From an uncultured Pseudomonadota bacterium (GTDB lineage Bacteria > Myxococcota_A > Bradymonadia > Bradymonadales > GCA-2716585): a stretch of 64,000 nucleotides of DNA. Location of the stretch: NCBI GenBank assembly GCA_937123825.1, contig CAKZKQ010000574.1, forward strand, positions 1 to 64,000, read 5' to 3'. This document shows positions 1-8,435 of this stretch, piece by piece. The notes below the pieces were generated by a model, which was not told where the DNA came from, made no database searches, and saw only the letters and a list, made by a program, of their open reading frames with translations. A program made the position numbers and the translations under genes. The number at the start of each line of letters is the position of its first letter. Position 1 is the stretch's first letter.

Positions 1-21
1 TCACACCACAACACCGCAAGA

Positions 22-753
22 CTACAAACGCACGGGGATGGATACTGGTCCAAAGACCCCAACACTGTCAAACGACAACCCCACCGCCACGATCGTCACG
101 CCCGCCGCATCGGCCTGGCGCAGCGCGCTGGCAAAGTCGGGATCCACATCTTCAGCAGGGGCCACCTCGGCGATGTCCCCCCGACCCGCCACAAAAACCA
201 CCGCCGCTCGCTGACCCCGCGCCGCCATCGAGGCCAACTCCAACACATGCTTGCGCGCACGCTGGCTGGGCGCGTCGGGAAAATAACCCACCCCCGGCTC
301 ACCATCGCGCACCCAGGTGACCGACTTGGCCTCCACAAAGACTTCGCCCTGGTCATCCTCCAGGCAAAAATCCAGGCGGCTGTCGCCGACCTTGACCTCG
401 GCCTCCAAGCCCAGCAAACGCTCAGGCACACAGAGCTGCGGCAAGTCCCCCTGCTCTAAAAGCAAAGGCACCAGAGTATTGGGCAGCGCGCTGACAAGAT
501 TGACGCACACACCGTTTTGTTCGGCCAAAATGGCGCTGTAGGGGAGTTTGCGCGGCGGACCAAAAGGTCCCGCCAAATGAACGATGGCGTCCTCGACCAG
601 CAGCTCACGCATGCGGCCAGGATCAGCCAGGTGACAATCCACAACCTGCCGGTCGTCCGCCACCATGGCGCACCGCAGCGCAAAGCGGTGCGGTCGTTCA
701 ATGAAACGCGCCGGAACCAGCGCGCTGGGATGCCGGTAAAGGTACCGGGTCAT
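22..753 (-). CDS. sfsA: SfsA family DNA/RNA nuclease (sugar fermentation stimulation protein homolog)
   Basis: This 243-residue protein matches the usual SfsA length (about 230-250 aa). Family hallmarks are visible in order: HLADPGRMREL near residue 41, FVEAKSVTW near 138, FPDAPSQRARKHV near 158 and a PDFASALRQA segment near the C terminus. The EAK and SxRxxKH residues lie in the nuclease-like core. SfsA proteins bind DNA and show nuclease activity; the sugar-fermentation name is historical. The ATG lies only 2 nt after the stop codon of the rpsA-like gene, so the two are almost certainly co-transcribed and translationally coupled. Only 21 nt are visible downstream, so the operon may continue outside the window. 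Confidence 0.93.
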   Translation of the reverse strand: MTRYLYRHPSALVPARFIERPHRFALRCAMVADDRQVVDCHLADPGRMRELLVEDAIVHLAGPFGPPRKLPYSAILAEQNGVCVNLVSALPNTLVPLLLEQGDLPQLCVPERLLGLEAEVKVGDSRLDFCLEDDQGEVFVEAKSVTWVRDGEPGVGYFPDAPSQRARKHVLELASMAARGQRAAVVFVAGRGDIAEVAPAEDVDPDFASALRQADAAGVTIVAVGLSFDSVGVFGPVSIPVRL

Positions 754-755
754 GC

Positions 756-2678
756 TCAGGCGTCTTTGGCGTCTTCGCCAGCCGCGCCCTCTTCGGAAGC
801 ATCACCTTCCGAACTGTCAGCAGCAGCGGCATCATCACCGGAAGACGCCTCTTCCGAGGCAGCTTCACCAGCGGCCTCACCCGCATCCCCAGCAGCCGCC
901 TCGGCAGGAGCATCCGCCGCAACCTCCTCGGAAGCAGCATCATCCGCGCCGTCTTCAGCAGCATCGGCCTCTTCGGAAGCGCCCGAGTCCTCAACAAGCC
1001 CACGTGCCGCCAAAAGCGCGCCAAGGCTGGTTCCCGCCGTGCCCTCTTCTTCGTAAGAGCTCATCCCTTCGCCCTCACCAATGAGGTGGGCCTTGATGGA
1101 GAGCGACACCTTGCGATTCTTGCGCTCGGCCGACAAAACGCGGACCTTGACCTCCTGGCCAACCTTCACCGCGTCGTCCACCCGCTCCACCCGATCGGTG
1201 GCCAGCTCCGAGACATGGATCAGACCCTCGAGGCCCGGCACGATGGTGGCAAAGGCCCCAAACTCCGCGATCCGCGAGATGGTCACCGTCAGCGTGCCGC
1301 CCTTCTTCAACTCCGAACCCGCCGCTTCCCACGGATCCTGATCGAGCTGCTTGATGCCCAGGCTGATGCGGCGGCGGTCGGCGTTGAGCTCCAACACCAT
1401 CACCTCCAGCTCATCGCCCTGGTTGAACTCGCGGAAATCGCCGGGCTTCTCCACCCGATCGGTCCAGGACATGTCCGAAACATGCACCAGACCCTCCACG
1501 CCGGCAACCACCTCCACAAAGACCCCAAAGTCCGCCACCGAGGTGATCTTGCCCGTGATCTTGTCGCCCACGTTGATGTTCGACAACGCCTGCGTCCACG
1601 GATCGGGCCCCAGACGCTTGATGCTCAAACTCAGACGCTGGCTGTCCAGGTTGTACTCCTTGATGAGCACCTCGACCTCGTCGCCCTTGTTCAACACCGC
1701 CCGAGGATCCTTCACGTCGCGATCCCAACTCAACTCGCTGATGTGCACCAGCCCCTCAACGCCCTCGGCCACCCGCACAAAGGCCCCAAAGTCGGCGATG
1801 CTCGTCACCGTGCCCTGCAAGCGCGTCCCAGCCGGGTTGGCCTCGGCAAACTCCGCCCAGGGGTTGGCCAAAAGCGACTTGCGGCTAAGCCCAACCCGGT
1901 CGCGCTCCGGGTTGATCTCCACGATCTTGACCTCAAAGACGTCACCGACGCTGACCAGCTTCGAAGGCTGCACGTTGCGGTCCCAGCTCATCTCCGAGAC
2001 ATGCAACAAGCCCTCCACACCGCCCAGGTCCATAAAGGCCCCAAACTTGGTCACGCTCGTCACCCGCGCCTCAATGATCTGATCCATCGAGAGCTTGGCG
2101 TAGGCATCGGCCTTGAACCTGGCCTCCTCCTTCTCCGCGATCGCCTTGCGCGTCAGCACCACCTCGCCTTTTTTGCGATCAAAGCGCTGAATCTGACACG
2201 ACACGCGCCGACCCATCGCCCGACGCGCATCCGCGCGGCGAATCCCCGACTCACGACCCGGCAAAAAGGCCCGCACGCCAATGTCCACCGAGAGACCACC
2301 GCGAACCGGACGCGTAATCACGCCCTCCACGATCGCCTTCTCCTTGGCCAAAGACACCAAACGGTCCCAGACGCGCAGCTTCTCGGCCTTCTCCATCGAG
2401 ACCAACCACTGACCGCCGCGCTCCACATCCAGAAGCACCTCGATCTCGTCACCGGCCTCCACCATCCACGACTTGTCCGCCGCTTTGGCCTCACGCACCG
2501 GAAAACTCCCCGTCGCGCCGCCGTCCAACGACACCAAAACCTCCTCCTGGCCGATCTCCTTGACCGTCGCCTTCCAAACCAAACCAGGCTCAGGACCGCC
2601 AGGGGTCACTTCTTCCTCAGGAGTCGGCACGGGCGCCTGCGCCTCTTCAGGCTGCGTCGGGGTATTCTCTGTGCTCAC
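756..2678 (-). CDS. rpsA: 30S ribosomal protein S1 (six S1 domains, extended acidic C-terminal tail)
   Basis: This is an RNA-binding ribosomal protein that helps mRNA dock on the 30S subunit. Six S1 (OB-fold) domains follow one another. Two are divergent, at about residues 32-105 and 110-180 of the GTG-started protein. Four are canonical, with FGAF/FGVF and EGL(V/L/I)H(V/I)S(E/D) motifs, at about 200-270, 284-360, 370-445 and 457-530. The six-domain layout is the classical bS1 architecture. The last 100 residues or so are an Ala/Glu/Asp/Ser-rich tail, making the protein longer (640 aa) than typical S1 (about 560 aa). I chose GTG at 2678 because AGAGAGG lies about 7 nt upstream. An in-frame ATG at 2756 lacks such a site and would fall on the candidate -10 region. 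sfsA follows after 2 nt. Confidence 0.92.
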   Translation of the reverse strand: MSTENTPTQPEEAQAPVPTPEEEVTPGGPEPGLVWKATVKEIGQEEVLVSLDGGATGSFPVREAKAADKSWMVEAGDEIEVLLDVERGGQWLVSMEKAEKLRVWDRLVSLAKEKAIVEGVITRPVRGGLSVDIGVRAFLPGRESGIRRADARRAMGRRVSCQIQRFDRKKGEVVLTRKAIAEKEEARFKADAYAKLSMDQIIEARVTSVTKFGAFMDLGGVEGLLHVSEMSWDRNVQPSKLVSVGDVFEVKIVEINPERDRVGLSRKSLLANPWAEFAEANPAGTRLQGTVTSIADFGAFVRVAEGVEGLVHISELSWDRDVKDPRAVLNKGDEVEVLIKEYNLDSQRLSLSIKRLGPDPWTQALSNINVGDKITGKITSVADFGVFVEVVAGVEGLVHVSDMSWTDRVEKPGDFREFNQGDELEVMVLELNADRRRISLGIKQLDQDPWEAAGSELKKGGTLTVTISRIAEFGAFATIVPGLEGLIHVSELATDRVERVDDAVKVGQEVKVRVLSAERKNRKVSLSIKAHLIGEGEGMSSYEEEGTAGTSLGALLAARGLVEDSGASEEADAAEDGADDAASEEVAADAPAEAAAGDAGEAAGEAASEEASSGDDAAAADSSEGDASEEGAAGEDAKDA

Positions 2679-2753
2679 GTCTTCTACCTCTCTTCGCAAA
2701 CTCTCGCCAGGCACCCTCCAACAGGCACCCACACCATCATTAAAGGCTTCTGG

Positions 2754-2781
2754 CATAAACCAACTCCACCTCCCAGGTCAA
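2754..2781 (-). promoter_or_regulatory. Candidate sigma70-type promoter for rpsA
   Basis: On the minus strand, TTGACC (2781-2776) is followed after 16 nt by TTTATG (2759-2754). The -35 is good and the -10 is weak (3 of 6). It would give a 5' leader of about 70 nt before the GTG start. It lies in the only non-repetitive stretch between rpsA and the repeat island. Confidence 0.3.
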
Positions 2782-2810
2782 TCAACTTCGCTTGCTGCGC
2801 TGCGCTCAGT

Positions 2811-3003
2811 TGCGGTTCGCGGCGTCTGCGCTTCGCTGGACTTGCTTTTGGTTCGCTGCGCTGCGCTTGCTTTTGGTTCGGTCGCTGCGCTCCCTTTTGG
2901 TTCGTTCGCTTTGCTCACTTATGGCATTTGCGATGGATGGGTTCTTGGCTTCGCCGGTACGAGTGGGGCATTTCGTCGAAATTGGTTCGTTTTTGGAGGC
3001 TGG
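2811..3003 (+). repeat. Modular hairpin repeat A, copy 1
   Basis: About 190 bp made of successive modules that each open with GGTTCG and often close with CTTTT. It ends in a conserved block with TTGGCTTCGCCGGTACGAG and the odd palindrome ATTTCGTCGAAAT. It is highly similar to the inverted copy at 3463-3654 and related to the copies at 19563-19750 and 20935-21125. Unlike those, it does not follow a recognisable gene stop or a clean stop-codon hairpin; it lies head-on to rpsA. Confidence 0.8.
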
Positions 3004-3029
3004 ATGAGCGTCGGTTGAGATTTGTAGGG

Positions 3030-3252
3030 CTTTCCAAGGGGTTTGTGGGCGCTGGTGGAGTCTTGGATGGCTTTCCAAAGGGGTGGAAGGCTTTCCTGGT
3101 GGAGTCTTTTGGGCGTTTCAAAGCCGTGAAGGCTGGTTTGGGGGCGAAGGCAGGCGGCGATAGCTCGCCTTGCCAAGTGACGCTGGAAGTTGAGGACCAA
3201 CACCGATCATGAGCCTGTGGGGCGAAGGTAGGCGGCGACAGCTCGCCAACCT
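3030..3252 (+). repeat. Repeat tail: C module (GGCTTTCCAA) and two B half-sites
   Basis: After repeat A copy 1 come segments built on GGCTTTCCAAGGGG (about 3030-3090), then two B half-sites at 3141-3174 and 3218-3252. The B core, read on the minus strand, is GCGAGCT.TCGCCGCC followed by ACCTTCGCCCC. The same modules recur near 19.8 kb, 20.65 kb, 3.3 kb and 62.4 kb. Confidence 0.7.
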
Positions 3253-3302
3253 GAGCGGCCTCAAACTTGAGAACCACCGCCACAGCCCCACACCAAAGCC
3301 AG

Positions 3303-3388
3303 CAGGGCAGGCGAGCTTCGCCGCCTACCCTGCCCCCCCCAAAAAACACGGCCAGGCAGGAAGGCGAGCTTCGCCGCCTACCCTGCCT
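3303..3388 (+). repeat. Repeat B, bipartite copy (two GGCAGG/GCGAGC hairpins)
   Basis: Two copies of a GC-rich half-site containing GGCGAGCTTCGCCGCC followed by CCTGCC, separated by a C-run and AAAAAACACGGCCAGG. The same arrangement, including the ACACGGCCAGG linker, appears at 62416-62515. Each half can fold (GGCGA with TCGCC). No coding signal is seen here. Confidence 0.75.
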
Positions 3389-3462
3389 CCAACCTCAAGC
3401 CGGTCATGCACACATGGGCGCAGGCACCAAGACCACAAACTTCGCCAGCCGGACGACCCCAC

Positions 3463-3654
3463 CACCCCAAACGAAACAATTTCGACGAAATGCCCCACTC
3501 GTACCGGCGAAGCCAAGAACCCACCCATCGCAAATGCCATAAGTGAGCGCAGCGAACGAACCACAAGGGAGCAAGCGCAGCGCCGGCGACCGAACCAAAA
3601 GCCCCGAAGGGGCGAACCAAAAGCAAGTCCAGCGAAGCGCAGACGCAGCGAACC
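3463..3654 (-). repeat. Modular hairpin repeat A, copy 2, starting at the cysE terminator hairpin
   Basis: This is an inverted copy of the repeat at 2811-3003. Reading away from cysE, the terminator arm is followed at once by GGTTCG. Next come a perfect CCCC-TTCG-GGGC hairpin with TTTT, further GGTTCG modules, and the terminal block with CGCCGGTACGAG and ATTTCGTCGAAAT. Successive hairpin-plus-T-run units make it look like a tandem terminator array. Confidence 0.8.
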
Positions 3655-3679
3655 GCTCTCAGCGCCCTGCGCTGAGAGC
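3655..3679 (-). terminator. Perfect hairpin 4 nt after the cysE stop
   Basis: An 11-bp perfect inverted repeat (arm GCTCTCAGCGC) with a 3-nt loop begins 4 nt after the cysE TAG. It has no T-run of its own and passes directly into repeat A copy 2. Confidence 0.7.
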
Positions 3680-3683
3680 CCCG

Positions 3684-4472
3684 CTATTCTTCGAAGAAGA
3701 CGGCGTTGAGTTGGGTTTCGAGGGTGGTGTCGGTGGTGGGTTGGGAGGGGGGTGAGGAGGAGGAGGAGGAGGAGGCGGCGGCGGTTTCGAGGGTTTCGAT
3801 GCGTTGGGTCAGCGCTTCGATGTCTTTGAGCAGGGCGCGCACGACGGTGGCCATGGGGTCGGGCAGGTCGCCGTGGTCCAGTGGGCCGTGGTGCTCGACG
3901 GTGGAGACGATGCGGCCTGGGACGCCGACGGCGGTGGCTTCGGCGGGGACGTCGCGGATGACGACGGAGCCGGAGCCAATTTTGGCGCCGTCGCCGATTT
4001 GGACGTGGCCGAGGATGCAGGCGTTGGAGCCGACGACCACGCCCTGGCCGAGCGTGGGGTGGCGCTTGGTGCGTTCCAGGCTGGTGCCGCCAAGCACGAC
4101 CCCTTTGTAGATCAGGCAGTCGTCGCCGACGATGGCCGTCTCGCCGATGACCACGCCCATGCCGTGGTCGATGAAGACGCGTCGGCCGAGCGTGGCGCCG
4201 GGGTGGAGCGCGAGGCCGGGCAGCGCCCGGTTGAAGTGGGAGAGCATGCGGGCGCTGGTGGTGGACTTGCGCTTCCACAGGTCGTGGGCGACGCGGTGGA
4301 GCCAGAGGGCGTGGAGGCCTGGGTAGGACGTCAGGATCTCCACGACGTTGCGCGCCGCCGGGTCGTGGCTCATGACCGCCTGGACGTCTTCCCAGAGCAT
4401 CGCCCAGAAGTTGCCGGGCGGCGTCGGCGCGGTGGCCTTGACCTCGGCTTTGGGCGGGGGTTGCCAGCTCAT
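3684..4472 (-). CDS. cysE: Serine O-acetyltransferase
   Basis: It acetylates L-serine with acetyl-CoA to give O-acetylserine, the substrate of CysK, in cytosolic cysteine biosynthesis. The hexapeptide left-handed beta-helix spans about residues 88-190. His103 in IDHGMGVVIGETA and His138 in RHPTLG correspond by motif to the two active-site histidines of E. coli CysE. A helical N-terminal region precedes it. The last 70 residues or so are unusual, with a Ser/Pro/Thr run after a short coiled stretch. The start is the ATG whose ATGA overlaps the TGA of cysK, with GGGAGGAG just upstream; a longer in-frame ATG at 4556 lies inside cysK and is not supported. The length is 262 aa. A perfect hairpin follows the stop. 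Confidence 0.95.
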   Translation of the reverse strand: MSWQPPPKAEVKATAPTPPGNFWAMLWEDVQAVMSHDPAARNVVEILTSYPGLHALWLHRVAHDLWKRKSTTSARMLSHFNRALPGLALHPGATLGRRVFIDHGMGVVIGETAIVGDDCLIYKGVVLGGTSLERTKRHPTLGQGVVVGSNACILGHVQIGDGAKIGSGSVVIRDVPAEATAVGVPGRIVSTVEHHGPLDHGDLPDPMATVVRALLKDIEALTQRIETLETAAASSSSSSSPPSQPTTDTTLETQLNAVFFEE

Positions 4473-5428
4473 GACGACTCTCCTCCCTTGCATTGAGACG
4501 CGATCAAGTCCGCAAAGAGCGGCGTGGACAGATAACGCTCGCCGCTGGAGCAGCACACCGTCACAATCCGACGGCCCGCCATGCCGGGCAGCGCCGCCAC
4601 CTTGAGCGCGGCGGCCACGTTGGCCCCCGATGAGATCCCCACCAGGAGCCCCTCTTCTTTGGCCAGACGACGCGCCATCTCAAAGGCGTCTTCATCCCGG
4701 ATGCGCACGACGCCGTTGAGCAACTCTCGATCAAGGTTTTCGGGCACGAAGCCTGCGCCCAACCCTTGCAGTCCGTGGGGCCCGGGCGGACCTCCCGAGA
4801 TCACCGCGCAGCGATCGGGCTCGACCGCAAACGCCATGAACTGGGGGTTGTGCTTGCGGATGGCGCGCGTCACGCCGGTAATGGTCCCGCCGGTGCCCAC
4901 GCCCGTGACGATGGCGTCGATCTGACCGCCTGTGTCACGCCAGATCTCGGGGCCAGTGGTGCGCTCGTGCACGGCGGGGTTGGCCGGGTTCTTGAATTGC
5001 TGCAAGACCAGCGACGAGGGAAGCCTTTGAGCCAGCTCCATGGCCTTGTCCACGGCCCCGCGCATGCCCAGGTGCCCCGGGGTCAACTCCAGCTCGGCGC
5101 CCAGCGCCAGAAAGAGCGCCCGACGCTCGCGGCTGTAGCTGTCGGGCATGACCAGCTTCAACCTCAAACCCCTGGCCGCCGCCACAAACGCCAGCGCGAT
5201 GCCCGTGTTGCCGCTGGTTGGCTCGATCAAGACCGTCTCGGGGTGAATCAGCCCTGCCTTGCAGGCCGCGTCCACCATGCTCACCCCGATGCGGTCCTTT
5301 ACGCTCGACAACGGGTTCATAAACTCCAGCTTCACCAGGATCTCTGCCGGACAGCCCTTGGTGATCCGCTGCAGCTTCATCAGGGGCGTGTTGCCAAAGG
5401 CCCCGGTGACGTCTGTCAGTATTGCCAT
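4469..5428 (-). CDS. cysK: Cysteine synthase A (O-acetylserine sulfhydrylase)
   Basis: This PLP enzyme converts O-acetylserine plus sulfide to L-cysteine. Lys44 in NPLSSVKDR is the expected Schiff-base lysine, TSGNTG at about 71-76 is the substrate loop, GTGGTITG near residue 178 binds the PLP phosphate, and a Ser in the GISSGAN stretch near the C terminus contacts the cofactor. At 319 aa it fits CysK. The ATG at 5428 was chosen because it starts the conserved N terminus (DVTGAFGNTPL) and has GAGAGA upstream; the 28-codon extension to 5512 shows no conservation. Its stop overlaps the cysE start by 4 nt, so the two likely form a translationally coupled operon and may assemble as the cysteine synthase complex. 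Confidence 0.95.
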   Translation of the reverse strand: MAILTDVTGAFGNTPLMKLQRITKGCPAEILVKLEFMNPLSSVKDRIGVSMVDAACKAGLIHPETVLIEPTSGNTGIALAFVAAARGLRLKLVMPDSYSRERRALFLALGAELELTPGHLGMRGAVDKAMELAQRLPSSLVLQQFKNPANPAVHERTTGPEIWRDTGGQIDAIVTGVGTGGTITGVTRAIRKHNPQFMAFAVEPDRCAVISGGPPGPHGLQGLGAGFVPENLDRELLNGVVRIRDEDAFEMARRLAKEEGLLVGISSGANVAAALKVAALPGMAGRRIVTVCCSSGERYLSTPLFADLIASQCKGGESS

Positions 5429-5665
5429 GAATCTCTCTACCCATCTGCCAAAAACAACGGCGCGCACGCCGCGCCGCACCGCAGTGTCCTCGCCGCACCC
5501 CCAGGTTGGCAAGTCCCGGGGGGCTGTGTTAGACCTTCAGGTGGCAGTTTTCATGTACACAGGCACCGCGCACACCCACCAACAGGCGCTCGCCGTCACC
5601 ATCAGACAACGGCCTCGCCGTGGGTCCACACGCGCTGTCACCCCAGGAAGGAGCGACCCCCAAGC

Positions 5666-6484
5666 ATGGCCAGAAAATACTTCCAGAGCCGGGTCGTTGA
5701 GAGCCGCAACCTGTGCTCCAACGTCAAGCACATCGTCTTTGAGCCCCAACAAGACGAGCCCTTTGAGTATATCCCAGGGCAGTTTGTCATGATCCACTTC
5801 CCCAACGAGGCGGGTCTGGAACTGAACCGTTCCTACTCCATCTCCTCCATCCCAGGGGAATGCAAAGGCTACGCGCTGTGCGTCAAACGCGTCGACTTTG
5901 GCAAAGGCTCAACGCTCCTCCACAGCCTGGAGGTCGGCCAGGAGATAAAAACTTCCGGCCCCTTTGGGCGCTTCACCCTGCGCGAAGAACAACCCAAGGA
6001 CATCATCCTGGCCGCCACCGGCACCGGCATCGCGCCGTTTCGCTCCATGCTGGACCAACTCAAGGCCGCCATGGATCAGACGACCCGCGTCCATGTCCTG
6101 ATGGGCGTGCGCCACACCAATGAGCTGCTCTACCACGATGAACTGACCCAACTGGCCGCCGACAACCCCAACTTCACCTACCGACCCTGCGTCAGTCGCC
6201 CCGCGCCTGAGGACAACTGGGAAGGCCGGGTGGGCTATGTCGGCTCTTTCCTGGACGATCTGGAGGCGGAAGGCTCACTGGTCCCCGGCGACACGGTGGC
6301 CTACCTCTGCGGTGTGCCGCCGATGATCGACGGCATGCGCAACAGCTTCAAAGAGCGCGGCTTTGACCGCCGGGCGATCCGCACCGAGAAGTTTGCCTCG
6401 CCGCCCGACCCCGTGCCCAAATCCGCAACCCCCAAAGCGGCCCCGGCCTTTAAGCCCAAGTTCCTCAAAAAGGCCAAGAAGTAG
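5666..6484 (+). CDS. Ferredoxin-NADP+ reductase family oxidoreductase
   Basis: This predicted cytosolic flavoprotein moves electrons between NAD(P)H and a carrier such as ferredoxin or flavodoxin. The FAD-binding beta-barrel fills about residues 1-105, with the RSYS motif at 55-58. The NAD(P) domain follows, with GTGIAPFRSM at 119-128 and LCGVPPM near residue 224. The protein ends in a Lys/Pro/Ala-rich tail of about 25 residues. Length is 272 aa. The ATG at 5666 has AGGAAGGAG about 12 nt upstream, a rather long spacing, and the conserved fold starts immediately after. It is divergent from cysK and converges on the DUF547 gene with a 12-nt gap. The electron partner cannot be told from sequence alone. 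Confidence 0.88.
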   Translation: MARKYFQSRVVESRNLCSNVKHIVFEPQQDEPFEYIPGQFVMIHFPNEAGLELNRSYSISSIPGECKGYALCVKRVDFGKGSTLLHSLEVGQEIKTSGPFGRFTLREEQPKDIILAATGTGIAPFRSMLDQLKAAMDQTTRVHVLMGVRHTNELLYHDELTQLAADNPNFTYRPCVSRPAPEDNWEGRVGYVGSFLDDLEAEGSLVPGDTVAYLCGVPPMIDGMRNSFKERGFDRRAIRTEKFASPPDPVPKSATPKAAPAFKPKFLKKAKK

Positions 6485-6485
6485 A

Positions 6486-6500
6486 CTGAGCCCTGCTCAG
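6486..6500. terminator. Short bidirectional hairpin in the 12-nt gap between convergent genes
   Basis: CTGAGC and GCTCAG form a 6-bp perfect stem with the loop CCT. It starts 1 nt after the TAG of the FNR-like gene and includes the TGA of the DUF547 gene in its second arm. No T-run is present. Confidence 0.45.
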
Positions 6501-7489
6501 AGGCTGTTGAGGGTCCAGTCGTAGTTCAGGAAGGTTCCAAAATTGACGTCGTCAGCCTCGGGGCGGAAGGCTTGGATGAAGCCCTGGGCCGAGTTGTAGG
6601 GCGGCTGGTTGAAGTCGACGGCGAACCAGTTGAAGAGGCTGGAGATGCCTGCCGGGCCAGCGCCTCGCGCGGTGTCCTGGACAAAAAGCTCGGCGCGCTG
6701 GGTCAACTGGGCGTCGACCTGTGGGCCGGTGAAGGCAAAGTCGGGCAGCAGCGGGCAAGACACCGCGCCGCAGTTGAGCCCGACGTGGATGCGGGGATCG
6801 ACCCCGTTGGTGCCCGAGATCCCGGCGTGACGCTCCAGATAGACGGCCCAGGCCGCGTCATCGACCTGCGACACCGAGTCGTGGGTCCGATCGCCCCGAA
6901 TGACCCCGTGCTCAATCTGATCCAGACTGTAAAGCTCGCCCCCCACGGTGTGCACTTGCGCCTTGAAGAAGGCAAAGTTGTTGTCTTGCGGGGAGAATGA
7001 CGGGTTGGCAGCCAGCTCTGCGATGGCTTGACGCACCACCAGAGCGTTGTAGGCGTTGAGCCAGAAGGCCAAACGCTCATCGGGGGAGTTGAGCTGTTCG
7101 GGGGGCATAACGGCGAGCAGGCCGACGTAGCGCTCAAGGAGTTCGGTGGCCTCGATGGAGTCGGCGATGGCCTGGTAGTCCACCAGACCGTTTTCCACGT
7201 GCGTGGCCAGGATGGCGTCCCAGGCCAGGTGGTCAAGGCGATCGATCCCGGTGACGTCCACCTCGGGGAGTTCTCCGCTGGGAGGCTGGACGACGTCTTC
7301 GGCGGGGGTGGGGTCATCAACGAAGGCCGCCAGGTTGTCTTTGTCTTCGTCGGGCAGCTCGACGTCCAGATCGCCGCAGCCAGCGGCCAGCAACAACGCT
7401 GCGGCCATGATGACCAGCGGCGCGCGATGGCCGATGGCCTTCAGGCGCCAGTTGGCGCGTTTCCACACAGAATCATTGACCAAACGCAT
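6497..7489 (-). CDS. DUF547 domain-containing lipoprotein
   Basis: This predicted exported lipoprotein of 330 aa has a long basic N-region, a hydrophobic core and the lipobox LAAGC at Cys38. An acidic linker follows, then a DUF547-like domain at about residues 85-325. Conserved-looking stretches are LAFWLNAYNALVV, SLDQIEHGVIRG, DPRIHVGLNCGA, and VSCP; the paired Cys and His residues suggest a thiol or metal-like active site, but the biochemical function of DUF547 is unknown. The ATG at 7489 overlaps the end of the upstream barrel gene by 17 nt, so the two are likely co-translated. A later Met in the hydrophobic stretch would remove the signal n-region and is less likely. Confidence 0.83.
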   Translation of the reverse strand: MRLVNDSVWKRANWRLKAIGHRAPLVIMAAALLLAAGCGDLDVELPDEDKDNLAAFVDDPTPAEDVVQPPSGELPEVDVTGIDRLDHLAWDAILATHVENGLVDYQAIADSIEATELLERYVGLLAVMPPEQLNSPDERLAFWLNAYNALVVRQAIAELAANPSFSPQDNNFAFFKAQVHTVGGELYSLDQIEHGVIRGDRTHDSVSQVDDAAWAVYLERHAGISGTNGVDPRIHVGLNCGAVSCPLLPDFAFTGPQVDAQLTQRAELFVQDTARGAGPAGISSLFNWFAVDFNQPPYNSAQGFIQAFRPEADDVNFGTFLNYDWTLNSL

Positions 7490-8435
7490 AGGACACCCCC
7501 ACACCAAAGTCGTTGCCAGCGGCCGAGTTGCGCGCGTACACAATCGAGCCCGCCGAGAAGGTCACCGCCAGGTCTGGATCGAGCGGCGCGGCGGTCACAA
7601 GCACGTAGCCTTGAACGTAAACAAATTCGCGGGTCAGGCGAACATCAGGGTTGGGATCGTCGCCCAGGTTGATGACGGCGTTGCTGAAGACACCCAGCGC
7701 GATGTGCTCGGGCCAGACAAAGTAACCAGCGCTGGCAACAGCAAAAATCCCATCGACGAAACCATCAAAACGGGCCCGATAGCCAAGCTCACCGGTGATC
7801 CAGGCGGGCAGCGGGTGGAGCGAGTATCCTGCCAGCGCCTTGACGGTCACATCGACGTTTCCATCGCCAGGATCGGGGAAGTTGGTCGCCGAGCGCGGAA
7901 AACGGGTGATCTGCCCAGAGGTTTGCTGAGCCAGCGGCGTGTAGAGCGGCACCTTGGCTTCAACGGCCAACGCCACCGGCAGACCTTCGGCCACACCCCA
8001 GTCCAACTCCAGGCGCATGTCGCCCAGCGACTGGTTGACGTAGTTGACCCCCTGCTGGGATGAGTTGGTGCCCACCACCACGGGCAAGTCGGCGATCAAC
8101 TGGAGCCTGCCTGGCAGGCCCACCTCACCGTAGATGTTGTAGGTCTGTCCTGCGTACGCCAGCCCCGTGGAGAGGCCCTGGTTGAAGGACTCTTCGGCGG
8201 TAAAAAAGGTGGCGCCGACCTTGGTGTAGGTCTCGCCGGGCGCCTTGATCCAGGGACCAGCCTGGACCTGGGCACTCCATAAACCGGCGCAGAGCGCCAC
8301 CACGACCGCCGCCACACCGGCGCAGCCGCGCACCAAACTTTCAGACGCTGCCGCATCAGACAACAAATCGCCCCGAAGAGAACCACGACGCACAGATATG
8401 GCCTCAACTTTGGAGCGCAAAGAACGATGGATCAT
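7473..8435 (-). CDS. Predicted outer-membrane beta-barrel protein
   Basis: About 320 aa, with a hydrophobic export segment ending in AQVQA followed by a mature part of alternating polar and hydrophobic strands. It has many aromatic girdle residues and ends in SYAFGQ. It resembles small barrels of the phenol-degradation MetA or porin-like type, but I cannot assign a family from sequence alone. The start is uncertain: ATG at 8435 leaves an unusually long n-region, a longer ATG lies at 8534, and a GTG nearer the hydrophobic core is also possible. It overlaps the downstream DUF547 lipoprotein gene by 17 nt, suggesting an envelope-related two-gene operon. Confidence 0.6.
   Translation of the reverse strand: MIHRSLRSKVEAISVRRGSLRGDLLSDAAASESLVRGCAGVAAVVVALCAGLWSAQVQAGPWIKAPGETYTKVGATFFTAEESFNQGLSTGLAYAGQTYNIYGEVGLPGRLQLIADLPVVVGTNSSQQGVNYVNQSLGDMRLELDWGVAEGLPVALAVEAKVPLYTPLAQQTSGQITRFPRSATNFPDPGDGNVDVTVKALAGYSLHPLPAWITGELGYRARFDGFVDGIFAVASAGYFVWPEHIALGVFSNAVINLGDDPNPDVRLTREFVYVQGYVLVTAAPLDPDLAVTFSAGSIVYARNSAAGNDFGVGVSYAFGQ

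Noticed and set aside
1086..3212. 708-codon plus-strand open frame over rpsA
   Set aside because: It is antisense to a protein with six S1 domains; the translation is His/Leu/Arg-rich and not protein-like.
3325..4278. 317-codon minus-strand frame over the repeat island and cysE
   Set aside because: Arg/Pro/His-rich shadow in another frame of cysE running into repeats; the cysE frame has the hexapeptide fold and active-site residues.
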